The notes: generated by a model from the sequence alone, not told the origin. DNA of 64,000 nt from Desmodus rotundus (GCF_022682495.2 NC_071388.1:85003073-85067072); one strand, 5' to 3'; positions 10,776 to 23,371 are shown, counted from the first letter of the stretch. Translations and numbers: made by a program.

Positions 10776-12627
10776 GTTAATGATTAAATAACATATTAGT
10801 GTGTGAGGATAGGTGAGATTCCTTTTATTTTTTAAGAAATGAGGATATTGTTCTTGGGAACTTGGTGCTATTGTTTCTTATACTGATTTTGACAGATAGG
10901 GAATAGTGTGTCTTGGTGATGAAAATATACTATAAGAGACAGTAAACCTAACATGGATGACCTGAGACTAGATAATTAGCTGAGGGGCTCTGGGAGATGA
11001 ATGCTTAATACACTCAATTGATTAGTCATTCTTTTTTCATTGTCATTTATCATTGAAATTGCTACATCCGGTAGACGTTATAAATGCAAAGAAAAGGAGA
11101 GAGACACTGTGACATATTCAGTGTCAACAGCGTATTTTGAGCTAATGTCGCTGTCTCAGCAAAGGCATTGTCAAATATCAGTATCCTGGATCAAAGCTGC
11201 TCCTCCAGACCATGAAGTCTCTCTTTTTCTTGGGCAGGATGCCAGTTCTACCTGAACCAAAGTGGAACTCTTAGTGCTGAAAGCCATTCAAGGCACTGCC
11301 CTCAAATCCCCACCTGCTCTCTGCTGGGCTTGCCTGATACTACACTAGGGCATCCCAGATAGCAGCAATATCACCACTGGCCTGCCTCCCAGAAGATGAC
11401 TTATGCGTAATAATATTTCAAGGGGAACTACTTTTTCCAGATATACAAAGAAACACGTGGCCAATGTTTTGTAAGTGACCTTCTCTCTTGGAGCTTTCAT
11501 ACCTAGCAATCTTCAGACAAGAATTCTGGGGAGGGGAGTATAAGGGGGGCAAATGGTAATGGAACAAATACAATACAAAAAAGAATTCTCTTTATGAAAC
11601 AGCTTGAATAGATACCAGAAACCAAAAATTATGGTGCAAAATATAACTAGATGCTAAATTAATATTGCCTCTAAGTCTATAACATTTAATAATCTAAGTG
11701 AAGATCTTGAAGCAAGAATAAAAGGAGAACAAGTGTCAAGGAAACAAGTGTGGGGGAATGTTAGAGAAGCGGGAACAATCTCTGGACAGATCGATTTCAG
11801 AGTAATTCGGTCACAGGACACAGGATCATACAGCTTTGGCAGCCATCAGAAATTGGCCTTCAGTGATCACAACAACGTAATTCCACTGGTTACCTGTCCC
11901 AAAGGCCTGGAGCACAGGGTGCCGTTTACTGGTACCGAACATTTGTTAGGTCATCAACACCTTCATCACATGGGGAAGCGATTCTGAATTCTGGAGACTC
12001 GGGAGAGAGTCTCACTGACAAAAATGCCTGAACGATCCTCTTGTTGCACCCTTTCCCATTTTACAAGAACAAGTGGATGTAAAAGTTCAGGTTACAAAGA
12101 AACATTCTCATGGTAACTACTCAAGTTTATCAGATAATTGAAGAAATTCAGAAGCAAAAAGTGGACATCTCAGCTTGGGGCAAGAACAATATAAAACACA
12201 CAGAACTGGATCTACACAGGGCTACACATCTTACGTACACTAAGATTTACCATCAGTTACTTGGTGGAAAAGATCTGGGGAATGATATGGAAACTCACAG
12301 TTTTTGTATCGTGCAGTGAACTGATTAGAATACTTTTTACAAGTGTAGATTTAGACATCAATATCAAAAAACTCTTTTTTCAACTTCGCTAAATTCTGCA
12401 TTAAAAAATAGCTACAAGTGACTTGGTATTATATACTTAGTATGTGGTTGTTCTGAAAGGGTTGTATACATCCGATCATTGAAATTAAAGTTCTGCGAGA
12501 TGAAAGTGTTGTGATGAAGAATAAATGAAATAAATACATTATAGTGCCATGACTATTGCAATGATTATTACACAATTTTGTCTTGAGTCTTCTCTGTGTC
12601 TTGACATGATTTTTATAACATCAAGTG
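10776..12627. other. 1.85 kb without a recognised repeat or gene
   Basis: Unique or too diverged to classify. Open frames at 11040-11255, 11733-11987 and 12110-12319 (60-84 codons, plus strand) share no recognised domain. The segment around 11700-12560 is less AT-rich than its surroundings and could be a decayed processed pseudogene or old retroelement, but I can show neither. Confidence 0.4.
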
Positions 12628-12640
12628 ATTTTCTTTTTTA

Positions 12641-12860
12641 AAAAAAAGATTTTATTTATTTTCAGAGAGAGGGGAAGGGAGAAAGAAAGAGAAGAAGAGA
12701 AACAATGCACGAGAGAAACAGTAGTTGGTTGCCTCTCACACGCTCCCAGCCAGGGGCCTGGCTCACAACCTGGGCATGAGCCCCAACTGGGAATCAAACC
12801 AGTGACCCCTTGGCTTACAGGCGGGAGCTCAGTCCACTGAGCCACAGCAGCCAGGGCACA
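12641..12860 (-). mobile_element. VES SINE (tRNA-derived bat SINE)
   Basis: On the minus strand: 'gccctggctgctgtggctca' head with A box, B box 'ggtttgattcc', the 'ccagttggggctcatgccc' body, then the pyrimidine tail and A-rich end (plus-strand poly-T and 'aagattttatttatttt'). It is flanked by an imperfect target-site duplication, 'attttctttttta' at 12628-12640 and 'attttctttttaa' at 12861-12873, so this is a complete retrotransposed copy. It faces head-to-head with the SINE at 13104. Confidence 0.95.
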
Positions 12861-12873
12861 ATTTTCTTTTTAA

Positions 12874-13103
12874 CGTAATTTATAGACATATATTTGTATA
12901 TTGCCTTATTTGATGAGGTTATTTCACACCTGTTACCATAAATAGTAACCATTCGGAAAAGGTCAGCACTTATGAAGCTGTGCTAGGTGGGAAGTGTCAC
13001 GACACATCCAGCAAGTAGAAAGAGTTAATAAGTGATCTAGTCTCTGGGGTTTAGTAAAAAGGATAAATTATTTACTCATCTTCCACAGGAAAAAAAGAAT
13101 CCT
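12874..13103. other. Spacer between inverted SINEs
   Basis: About 230-245 bp of AT-rich unique DNA, short enough for the two flanking SINEs to pair in a transcript. Confidence 0.7.
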
Positions 13104-13312
13104 GCCCTGGCTGCTGTGGCTTAGTGGACTGAGTGTGGGCTGTGAACCAAAGGGTCACCAGTTCAATTCCCAGTCAGGACATGTGCCTGGGTTGTGGGCC
13201 AGGTCCCCACTGGGGGCCACGTGAGAGGCAACCACACGTTGATGTTTCTCTTCCTCTCTTTCTCCCTCCCTCCCCCTCTCTCTAGAAATAAATAAGTAAA
13301 ATCTTTTAAAAA
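13104..13312 (+). mobile_element. VES SINE
   Basis: Complete head-to-tail copy starting 'gccctggctgctgtggctta'. The pol III A box is near 13117-13127 (TGGCTTAGTGG) and the B box near 13161-13169 (GTTCAATTC). A 'tgatgtttctcttcctctct' pyrimidine stretch follows, then 'aaataaataagtaaaatctt'. A possible target-site duplication is 'aaaagaatcctg' before and 'aaaaactcctg' after. Transcribed by pol III if active and mobilised by L1 machinery. Confidence 0.95.
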
Positions 13313-14584
13313 CTCCTGAAGTTCAAAGAGATTATATTGCTCAATCTCAAATAAAAATAAATAATTATAATGGAAAAATCAACTGTGAAATTCCCCTGGA
13401 AAGTAGAACTGTAAGGGTTTTGCTTCAACAAGAGAAGAGCACCCTGTGTCTGAGTAAGAAGGAAGCCGAAAGACAGTGAAGTACGAAGAAGGAAACACTG
13501 GGCATTTGGAAGAGGCGCATCAAGAAGGATCAGAGGCTGAAACTGCAGCATCACCCTCACGCGTGAATCCTGTCCTGTATTCCTCCTATGGCCTTCTTTC
13601 TTTTTCTTATTAAAAAAATAAGTACATAAAGCATATCCTTTCCTCTCTAATTCTAGTCCTGTCATTTTCTGAAAAACTGCAAGGTTCAATAACATTGAAC
13701 ATTGCTTGAAGGCAAAAAATAGATTAATTCATACCAGGGAAAGAATCACCATAAGATTCCTCTCATGAAAATCTTTAGCACTGGGATGGATTTTCTTTAT
13801 GGCCTCAAAGCCATTCTGGGAGGGAAAGCTCCCAATACCATTTAAGAAAAGACAGGATTAACCCAATACTAACTTGAATTCATTGTTGTACTTCTGATCC
13901 CTAATGTTTGAAGCATCAATTATCTCTTTTGTGAGAAAAAGAGTGTATTTATGACCCATGACAGCAAAGACAATCGTTTTCCTTTAATAGTCATCTGGAC
14001 AAGTTTATTTTTCTTACTGGATCCTTTCATTGTGCTTCTTAATTAGATGTTCAAACCCTTAAATTCTCGTAAGTGCCCTGCTCTCTTTCTTCCTCACCCC
14101 ACCCTCACTCCCCTACAATCAGTAATCACTACAGCATGTGCCTTTCTTTGTAAAACTATTAATGCAAAAATCTCCGTGCAAGAACTTCGGATTACTGTGT
14201 TCTGCAGCAGTCTTTCCTCTTTCTTCCCCTCTCTCAAAACATCCTCTTAGCAACAGATGCTAGTTAACTCTAGCCTAATGGGAAAACTTCAAATTATGTT
14301 TTATAAAACAGAATTTTTGTAATTGTCCAAAGGAAAAAGGCACTGACATTGTTGTTTCTTTTATAATTTAATATTTTCCAACAAACATTTTGCTCTTAAT
14401 GTTAAAGTATAAATCATTTAATAATTAGATAACTTGTTATAATATCAATGTGATTAATAGTTAGAAATCTGTTGATGTGGGACTTATTTTTTCCCCTCAA
14501 TTAAGTAGATAATATGAGCTCCAAAGTGGTACATGGGAATGTAGGAGGAAAACAGTAGAACTTCTGTTTCTACTTACTCTTTTA
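13313..14584. other. No recognised element
   Basis: Unique DNA of mixed composition. The 129-codon minus-strand open frame at 13306-13695 runs into the SINE A-tail and shows no motif. Confidence 0.5.
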
Positions 14585-14900
14585 TTTTAAAAATATTTTT
14601 AAAAGTAGTTCTTTTTAAACTTAGTGTTCAGTTGACATGTTGCATCCGCTTCAGGTGTTAAACACAGTCATTTAACATTTATGTACATTTTGAGGTGATT
14701 ATCATGATACGTCTGTCATTAGGACATAATTGACTATATTCCTTATGCTGTACATCACATCCCCGTCACTTACCCACTTCATAACTGGAAGTTTGTACCT
14801 CTTAACCCCCTTTACTTCTTTTAGCACATCTGCTCCACCCCTTCCTTTTTTCTGAATATATAATTTGGCACTCATTCCTAGTACTTCGATTAAAGTATGG
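14585..14900 (-). mobile_element. L1M (L1MA/L1MB-like) 3' UTR fragment
   Basis: The plus strand reads as the reverse complement of an L1M 3' UTR: 'gtgttcagttgacatgttgc', 'caggtgttaaacacagtcat', 'gaggtgattatcatgatacg', 'gactatattccttatgctgt', 'ataactggaagtttgtacct'. This is a pan-eutherian LINE-1 3' end. Confidence 0.85.
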
Positions 14901-15146
14901 CCTTTGTTAAAATTCTAATTTGGTGTTTTATTTTTTGATATGAAAATATAGCTAAATATGTTAAAATCCTCACTTATAAAATAATAAAAGCTGGGTAGCG
15001 CATCTTAGCTTTTAGCCACACACTACGTTTTTGCTTAGGTGACATTGTATCTATATAACTGAACTCGACTTAATTTAGAACCCTTCACTTTGCTCAACAC
15101 CTCTTGTTTCAAATTTTTAGGTAATTCAGTTTTTGTAGGCAACATG

Positions 15147-15602
15147 GTCATGTGCTACATAACTATATTTTGGACAATGTCAGATCACATATATGATGGT
15201 AGTTCCATAAGATTATAATAAAGCTGAAAAATTCCCACCACCTACAGGTCATTCCCATGACCTGTAGTCACCCTAATGTCATAGCACAACACGTTACCCA
15301 CGTGTGTGTGGTGATGCTGGTGTAAACAAATCTACTGTGCTATCAGTTGTTTAAAAGCACAATACCTTTTCTAGGTTTAACTAGGCTTAGATACACAAAT
15401 ACTTACCATTGTGTTACAGTTGCCTATAGTATTATACAGGTTAGGAGCCTAGAAGCAAGAGGCTATACACTGTAGCCTAGGTGTGCAGTAGGCTATACCA
15501 TTTCGGTTTGTGTAGTGCACTCTATAATGTTCACACACTGATGAAATTGCCTAATGATGCATTTCTCAGAACGTATACCTGTCACTAAAGCAGCACGTGA
15601 CT
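15147..15602 (+). mobile_element. Non-autonomous DNA transposon (family uncertain)
   Basis: Begins 'ggtcatgtgctacataac' and ends 'gcagcacgtgact'; the reverse complement of the end (AGTCACGTGCTGC) matches the start, so the termini are inverted repeats. Internal landmarks such as 'ccataagattataataaagc', 'tggtgatgctggtgtaaaca' and 'cactgtagcctaggtgtgca' belong to a well-known mammalian class II interspersed repeat whose exact name I cannot give with confidence. No transposase coding is present. Contains a perfect hairpin at 15242-15267. Confidence 0.75.
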
Positions 15603-18194
15603 ATTCAATCAATTATGAATCTTCCTCAATAGTCTTCCCTACGTTTTCCTTCTCTTGGGTGTGATCTAAGTTTTAGAGTGTGACTAGGATTGCTTATTTC
15701 TTGCCTTGGCATCATAGGAAAATTCTTTTCTACCATTGCTTTTTGTCTGTACTGGCCTCCACCAAGAGTAACGCATCCTGCCTGGTCTCTATCACTGTAT
15801 TCTGGTATCTACTGCTAATGTCCATGATCCTCCCATGATTGCTGGCACCCAGGAATATGTCTTCTTGTGATCCATACAGAGATCTTTGGTTTTGCTCACT
15901 TGTTCATAGGAAGTTCCATACTCTTTAACTGGACGTAGGGAACTTTCATAGACCTTCCTAGACAGTGATGGGATGCAAAGGCCCTCTGAATCTGACTTTA
16001 GGCCCATTCCCTTTGGCCCCACCCCTTTCCAGTGTTAAAATACACACTCAGAATTTAGTCTGGACATGGCTAGTTTCTCTGTGCCACAGGCTGGGAAGCA
16101 GAGCACAAGGTCCATCTCTCTCAGACCCCACTAAACTTACTCCCACGTCTCCCTTTTGCAATCTGCCCTAGAGAAGATATTAGTCCCCTCTATGGGTATC
16201 AAAAAAACTTCTGAAGCTTTAGCAACATATTTTCAAAATTTCTATCTCTCTCCACCTGACTGGTTCTACTGTTTTCAACATTTACTATAGCAAGAAAAAT
16301 AATTTTTATATAATTTACGTACTTCCTTTATGATGTGGTTTAAATGTGATCTTCCTTTTCTGAGATTGCTAGTCATTTAACAGCATGGACCCACCCCCAA
16401 TCCCTCTGTCTACTAAACTTCTGATATTTTCAATAGAGATTCTTGTCTATACCAAGTGTGTTCTATGTTTTAAAAATATGTAAAGAAATTTAATTGATTC
16501 TTTGTTTTAGTCTGTGTCAGCCCTTTCTGTGATGTAATGAATGTCACTGATTCACTGAGCAAATGGCCTTAGGATGATGAGAAATTCTGCTCTTTGTAAG
16601 AAAAAACCTTAGTTATTATCCTAAAACATTATTAAGTAAATATTAGATCAATTTGTAAATTTAGTATTCTCTTGGCAAGTAAAATACATGTTTTCTGGGT
16701 GGACACAGAGTCTACTTAAGTGTCTCAATTATTTTTAGAAATAATAAACCTAGTTTTTGTGGTCAAAAGTAATGATATTGATATTTAATCCCAAATGGTC
16801 TAAGACCTTGTATTCATACCAAATAAGACAATATTTACAATACTAGTGTTGTGGGACTTTGCTAAACAATTTATAAACCAATTGAATTAGTGGCTAAAGT
16901 TCTTAACATTTCATGGACATATTCTAATCTTCTGAATAATCTTCTAATAATCTGAATTATTTATCCAGATCTAAGTAATAATATGCTTGACAATGTATGT
17001 AAGTACTCTATTCTTAAAACTTAAGTTCTGTTCTATTCTTAAAAATAGGACAAATTCTATTACAGCCAAATGCTATAGCAAGAAATTTTCAGAAGTGTAG
17101 TTATTTCAAGTAATATCACATATAAGAGAATTCTAGTACAGTAAAAGATTTCAGTAAGTCCCCCAACACAATGGTTGGATTTGAAATAAAACACGGTACT
17201 TTAACAGGATGTTTTGTCTCCTGCTTCTGTATTATATCCACCTTTTAAGTTTTAAACATGGGATCAGCATGACCAATGCTCTAAGTAAGTGGATTTGAAT
17301 TTTTAAACAGAGTCTACAATGTCACTGAAGTTGTCTTTAATTTGTGGTACATCACTCTACACCTCTCTTTATGAAAGAAAAAAATTGACAATCTGGTTTG
17401 ACTATATTTTTCTATGGATTGACTATCTTACGGTAGACATCAAAGTTTCCCTCACGGACTCTTTGATGCATATCTCACTAGTACTGTGTGGAGATCAGTT
17501 ATGTCGTCTGTCTTGGTGATGTCAGTCTGAATTGGGAATGGGCCAGCTTTCTTATCATTATTACGAGATTCCTTAATTACCTTGTAGCTATGATCAATAC
17601 CGGCATTCACATTTTTAAAAGAAGCTTTTTCAAAATTTTATTCCCACACTTTTACTTTAATACTAAATAGAATCAAGCTTATTTCTGTAACTCATCCACC
17701 TTCCTAAAGTAAAAATGGAAAAACAAGTCTTATCGTGTAAACTCGTTTCTTTCTCTTTCATCTCTCACTAACGACCCTCTTCCTGACGAAGTAGCTCCAT
17801 TACATTTACCACTCACGCTGAAACGTCCTTTTGTTCTTGTTTTATCCTCTTTATAAGGGAGAAAAGTGCAGTCATTTATGAGAGTCTTCAATACATTATT
17901 TTCAGTGTGTTGGATGTGTAAGTGGCATCTTTGGTTCTTTTCCATCTGTAACACATATGCCTCTCGTTGTTCATGCCTGGAATGCATTCGCTAAAGCATG
18001 ACTTTATTAGAGTATATGCTAAGCTTGAAAATAGTCTCCTAAATAAAGCTAAATAGATAACTATATAAAGCTGCCTATTGTAATGATCTTAGTGTTTCTA
18101 CTAAACCAAAAGTAATCAAATTAAAATATTCATTTTTGTCTTTATAATACATAAGGCACTACATTAATTACAGGAAAAAACACCAAGTTATTGC
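15603..18194. other. 2.6 kb without a recognised element
   Basis: Mostly AT-rich unique DNA. A slightly GC-richer part near 15720-16180 contains short open frames in both strands without motifs. Nothing supports a gene. Confidence 0.45.
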
Positions 18195-18372
18195 CCTTTG
18201 AAGAGTTCACATTCATTCTAAGGAGAAAGGCAAATGCAGTACAAAACAAACCAAAGCTCTTCTTCAAGTCAAATAAGACAGGTGACTTAGCTCAGTTCAA
18301 GGAAACTCAGTAGAACTCGGGGGAATCAGGAGAGGCTTTATAAAAGAAGCATCCTCTGAGATGGGCTTTGAA
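18195..18372 (-). mobile_element. L2-like fragment
   Basis: Plus-strand text 'gccctttgaagagttcacat', 'aggagaaaggcaaatgcagt' and 'aggagaggctttataaaaga', with 'gagatgggctttgaat', follows the reverse complement of L2 ('..ccctcatggagcttacattctag..gaaggcctcactgag..'). Confidence 0.5.
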
Positions 18373-18389
18373 TGTACATCGAGAATACA

Positions 18390-18725
18390 ATTCCAGCCCC
18401 CATGTAATTTGGTTATATGAGTGAGCTCTAGCTAATTGAATAGGAAGAGTACAACCATCACTTTTAGAACTTGCCTATTAGAACATTAACTACTTAATGT
18501 TGTTCTTTCTTCTAATTGGAATAAAGAAGAAGCCCACAGGGTGACTTGGAAGCCGTATGTGGAAGAGCCTCTGACCTTCTGAGTGGCTGTGTGAGAGAAG
18601 ACTGCATGGCCAACGGATTGCCTACAACTACTGTCTCATAAGCAAGCAATTAATATGTGTTTGAATTATGATATGTCCTAGGGGATATTTGTGACAGCAG
18701 CTAGTTTATCATAATTGGTACAAAT
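18390..18725 (+). mobile_element. Possible MLT1J/K-type LTR
   Basis: Has MaLR-like phrases ('ccccatgtaatttggttata', 'gacttggaagccgtatgtgg', 'tttgtgacagcagctagttt') in LTR order, but is strongly diverged. Could be another old LTR family. Confidence 0.4.
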
Positions 18726-19499
18726 TGGAAAAATTCTAATAAGTGATATTAGATGTAAGAGTGGATAATATTATTCTAGTAGAGAAAATAGTACGTACAA
18801 GGAAATGAAATTAGAACAATGTGGCATTTATTTATGATGGCCCAGCAGTCCGGCTGGGCTGAAATGTAAGTCATAAATAGGAAAAAAAGTTAAAAAAAAA
18901 ATTCAAAAAGTGGAATTAGGCCAATTGGGAAGGACACTCAGATATATGAAAATACATATATTTCCCTCATTCAATTTCCCATTCATCCATTTTCTCCATT
19001 TTACCTTTGTTTCAAAGTACTTATAATCAAGTGCAGATGTCTGAATCACAGTCGTGACTAGTTAGGACTGTTTTGTTTGTTTGTTTGTTTTTGCATTGCT
19101 ATATCCTCCTTCCTTTTCCAGTTTGACTTATAATGCCCAGTTCAACCAACAGGATTTAGAGGAACACTTACACATGATTGTCTGAATATCCCGAAGGCCC
19201 CCAGGGTAGAACAGAAAGGTGGTTAAAGAAATTGAGCCAAAATCATCCCTATTTTAGCTATCTTCCTTGATTTCCTTGTCTCATTCTCATTCAGAAATAG
19301 GGGGTAAACTGTATCTAGAAGCTTTTTTCCCCAGTGTCTAGTGGGATTTTATTTCCCCAGAAATGTCCTTCTAGTTCAGATTGGCCCTCATGTCAGTGTC
19401 AGTAGTATTTACATGAAATGTTGCTAAGTGATATCAATTAAAAATTACTTTCAGTTTTCTTTTAGCAGGTTATAAGTGTTGATGGTGAAAACACTCAGT
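18726..19499. other. No recognised element; (TTTG)n tract
   Basis: Unique DNA. A short (TTTG)n microsatellite lies at about 19069-19092. The rest shows no repeat or coding signal. Confidence 0.5.
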
Positions 19500-19715
19500 A
19501 AAATTAACACACAAAGATGCTGAGATAAATACTTTCTTATATTAACTAATTTAATCCTCATTACAATCTTATGAGGTAGATTCTATTATTTGCCCCTATT
19601 TTACAGAGAAGGCAGCTGAGGAATTCAGAGAAAGTTAACTTGCTGAATTGTCCATCAGAGCTGATAAAGACCAATCAGGAGCTGGACTCAGGCAGTCTGA
19701 CTGCCCAGCCCCAGC
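19500..19715 (-). mobile_element. MIR SINE
   Basis: Reverse complement of MIR: 'taatttaatcctcattacaa', 'tcttatgaggtagattctat', 'cccctattttacagagaagg', then 'gaattcagagaaagttaact' and 'ctggactcaggcagtctgac'. The core and tRNA-related parts are both recognisable. Confidence 0.9.
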
Positions 19716-21319
19716 CAAGCTCATAAGGCCACTACTGGTAGAGACTAGTCACATGTACAGCATCCAGTTCCCTCCTGTTGAGCACACGGGAAGATGGCAT
19801 TCCTCAGTCTCCTTTTTAGTCAGGTTGGGATCAAGCAATTACTTCTGGAAAGAAATCAAGAAAGTCCTAAAATGCCATGCCGACTCTCTTTACTCAGTGC
19901 TCTCCTAAGCGGCTGAACAAGGAGACAGGACCCAGTGGAAGACTCCGAGGAAGCCATAAAACACTGTGGCAAAACTAGGTACAAGAAACCATGACTCCTG
20001 AATTATGGGGAAGAACATCTGCCAACACCAAATTAAACTGTAAGGAGAGCACAACATAAACCTTTATGTGTTCAGCACTGGTCATTCTGAACTGTCCGCT
20101 ATAACACTTAGTATTAATTATGGAAAAAATATGCAGTTTACATTATATAAAAACAACTTAAAATTTGAGCTCTTTAATTTCAATATATTATGTTTAGCTT
20201 TCTGCCTTTTATATTTTTTCTTAGATAATTTATCCAGTTATTTCCTTGTTCATATCTTTCATTGTCATTTTTTCTCCTAGCAATATCCTCTGGGGGAAAG
20301 AAACCTTCAGGCTCTACAACATATGAGCGACCCTCCCTCTGTTCATTGACTACTGTCCTGTTTGAACGACCTGCACAGCTTCCACATCGCAAATGCCTCT
20401 GTTAACCACTGAGTTAAAATCCAGCTCCAAAACAGGGTTCTATAAATTATAGTATAGGTAATTCTAGTTTGGTCTTGAAATCTTATAATAATTTCTAGAA
20501 ATTATTCAGGGAAATTTTGAAATTGTCAAAATTTCTAGAAATTGTCAGAAGAATTTTGGTTCTCAAATATGTTTCTACCTTTGTTTCTACTTATCTTTCT
20601 TTTAGTAGCTGTTACCAATACACTATATGAAAACAGTAGTGAAACTCAAACTGCTTGTCAGAAAAATGTAAGAGAGAAAATGAACCTCCTGTGTATTCTT
20701 TCATGAGCACACAGAAATTCAAGCAATTTGTCTGTTGAGCTATTCATTTGGAGGGCTAATTAAAAAACAAAACAAAACAGGAAAACAAAGCTACTCTAGG
20801 CCACATGCTCCTAATTTCCATTTGCCCTGACTTTCCCCATAAGAATATGGTAACTCATGCACAGCTGAACTAGAATCCTCTTAATGTACACATACATTAT
20901 AAATATTAAGATTTGAAAATGCAATATGGTTAGCTTTCTAATTTCAATTACCCAAGATACAAGGCAATTTAACCTTTCAGATTTAATCCCACCAACTTTG
21001 AATAATAGCTAATCTGGAGTTACCAAGCATTCAACCTAAAAATCAGAGATATATCTGTAACTCAAATAAAATAATTACTATAATAAAGATATGTACAGAT
21101 GATGTGATTGCCCAGAGAAAGGCACATTGGAGAATAATCTAGTAGGTTACGTAGCAATTTTCCAGGCAGAAAGAAAAGAAAATACATCTAGGTCTGAGAT
21201 ATAAAAAGAAATGGATGGTTAAATAGAAAAAAAGACTAACTGTGGTCAAAGTTAGAGCCCATATGAGGACCCAAGAAATGAGGCTACAAATTACATAGAA
21301 GGTAATTGTAGGATCTTGT
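19716..21319. other. Unique DNA with two palindromes and a possible conserved block
   Basis: No repeat family was recognised. Contains a perfect 20-bp palindrome at 20487-20506 with its 14-bp core repeated at 20530-20543. The block 20700-20880 is rich in homeodomain-like TAATTA words and looks non-repetitive. Confidence 0.45.
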
Positions 21320-22360
21320 AGTAGATGCTATCAGCTGCCTGCCCACATCTCACATGCTCACCCAGCTGTTGTTAGTGTGGGCCACCAACCACCCACTGCT
21401 GCATCCTTCTCAGGTGAACTGCCCCCAGTCTACAAGAGTCATTTTTCCAGAAATGCTTGGGAGTTTACTGCCCCCTTCCTGTAGGGTGGCCCATTGCCAA
21501 TGTCTGACATGGGGTAGAAAAGGAAGCCTGGCCTCCTCGTCATGTAGGGACAATTCTATAGTGGCATTCCTGATCTAGGGGTCTGTATCATCCAGGATTT
21601 GGGTACAGTGATATGAAATAAGTGATTGTGTATAGGCATTCGATACAATTGTGAGTGATGGCAAAGAAATCTACGAAGACTGTTGACTCTCCACCTAATG
21701 GAAGACCTGAAGTTGCCAAAAGTCAGCATAAGGGCAGTTAGGAAGAAACAAGTTGGACATAAAGTGGGAGAGATCAAGAGCAAACTGGAGCTCATGTGAA
21801 CTGACAAGAACCAGAAAGCACAAACTGGAATCCAAGTCTGTCTCCCACTGCTTCCAACTACAAGGATGTAGATGAACTATAGATGCAGCTGGAGACCTGA
21901 ACTGTGGAGCTGCGCATTCATGTGGCCCAGAACTTAGAGAAACACAAAAGCAGATCAAATGGAAGCTGGAGTGTCCACGGACCCAGCTGCGCCTGGAGCA
22001 ATGCCTGAGAGCCAACAGATCAGCAACAACGTGAGCAATCTGCAACAGCATCTGGTGCCCTTCCCTGACCTCCAGAGGATAATGGCTATTGTTTCACTTC
22101 TGCCTCCCAAAATGCATGTGTATTTCTTTTGTGGCCAACCATAAACCCTAAACAATGGAGATAAGGGGGTTCTAGAAAACACAGTTTCAACTTAACTACA
22201 TCGGTACAGTACAGAGCCAGCAGAAGCTTCCAATAGGATTAGCTGAACACTTTCTTTACCTAGAATTTACATGGAATTCAGCTGAGCCCACATTCTGTTT
22301 CCCAGCACTCACAGGTTTAACAGGAAAGCATTGCATCAGCAAATCACTCACAAGAATTCT
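21320..22360 (+). mobile_element. Possible ancient LTR/ERVL-like segment
   Basis: Less AT-rich than its neighbours, with 'gtagtagatgctatcagctg', 'cctgcccacatctcacatgc', 'ctgcctcccaaaatgcatgt' and 'gttctagaaaacacagtttc', which recall ERVL-class LTR text. I could not assign a family, and overlapping open frames in both strands (up to 118 codons) show no protein motif. It could instead be unique DNA. Confidence 0.3.
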
Positions 22361-23371
22361 GCTTAGGTCTCCGTTTCTAGATAACCCAACCTAAACAGGC
22401 ACCATTATGCTCCTGAGTTATGACTGTATTTAACAGGCAACAGAGAGATGTTGAATGGCTATTTTGTTTTTAATTAGAGGTAAACCAATTTGAAAGGTGA
22501 CAAGATAATTACTGCATTCTAAATCAAGATGCCAAAGATTTTAAGATGCACTAGTAAAAAAATCACTGCTAATTAAACTGTTAATTAAACAAAGCAATGT
22601 GTTCTGATCAGTTAAAAATCTTTATATTTGTGGAAAGGCTATTTTTAGAATTTATTAAACATTGATTTTTATCAGTTACCACTTTGTGCATACATTAAAA
22701 ATGGATATTATAATGGAAATAAACTGGATAAGGTATTTTCAAAACTTTTTTCATAAGAAGTATACAAATATTGAGTTATTTCTCAAGTCAGAGTGGTCAA
22801 TATCAATTTTACAAACTAAATCTTCCTCTTTGCCATCAAGAATGTTAGTAACACAAGATTTCTTAAAGAATTAATAAAAACACTAAAAGCCATTAGTGCC
22901 CAAAAGCTAGGTTTAAGGTCATGTAAAGCTAGATTACTTTTGAGTTTCTCTTTAGAAATGTCATTCCACCGTTGTTCCTGGGGTTTCCCCTAAGCTGTTG
23001 GCAACCATGGCAGTTATGGTGCTGGGGTGGGGCACTTGATGTTTAGGGAAAAAATTAATAGCCTCATCATGCCTGACCCCTGGCCGACAGTGATTGTAGG
23101 AAATATTCTGACTTCAAATAAGTTAAACTATGAAAACTGTATGTAGGAATCAATAAACTACAGTACCTAAAAGGAATTGAGTGTGGACAGATAATAATTA
23201 CAAAAATTGGCTACATGATATTCATACTGATCTAGGCAAAAGATGACAAGAACCTGTACTAAATCATTAATAGTAAGTCTGCTACAGAAGGGATTTGAGT
23301 TGCATTTAGGAAGCAAAACTAGTGTGGATGTTTGAATTTTAAAAAAAGTCATAAGAGAAGTTATACTTGTA
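22361..23371. other. No recognised element
   Basis: AT-rich unique DNA; no genes or repeats were identified. Confidence 0.5.

Noticed and set aside
13104..13180. tRNA-like head with A and B boxes
   Set aside because: It is the tRNA-derived head of a VES SINE, not a tRNA gene; no cloverleaf with a proper acceptor stem follows.
20490..20503. Heat-shock element (TTCTAGAA)
   Set aside because: Only two inverted half-sites with the right spacing; a functional element normally needs a third unit, and no promoter is nearby.
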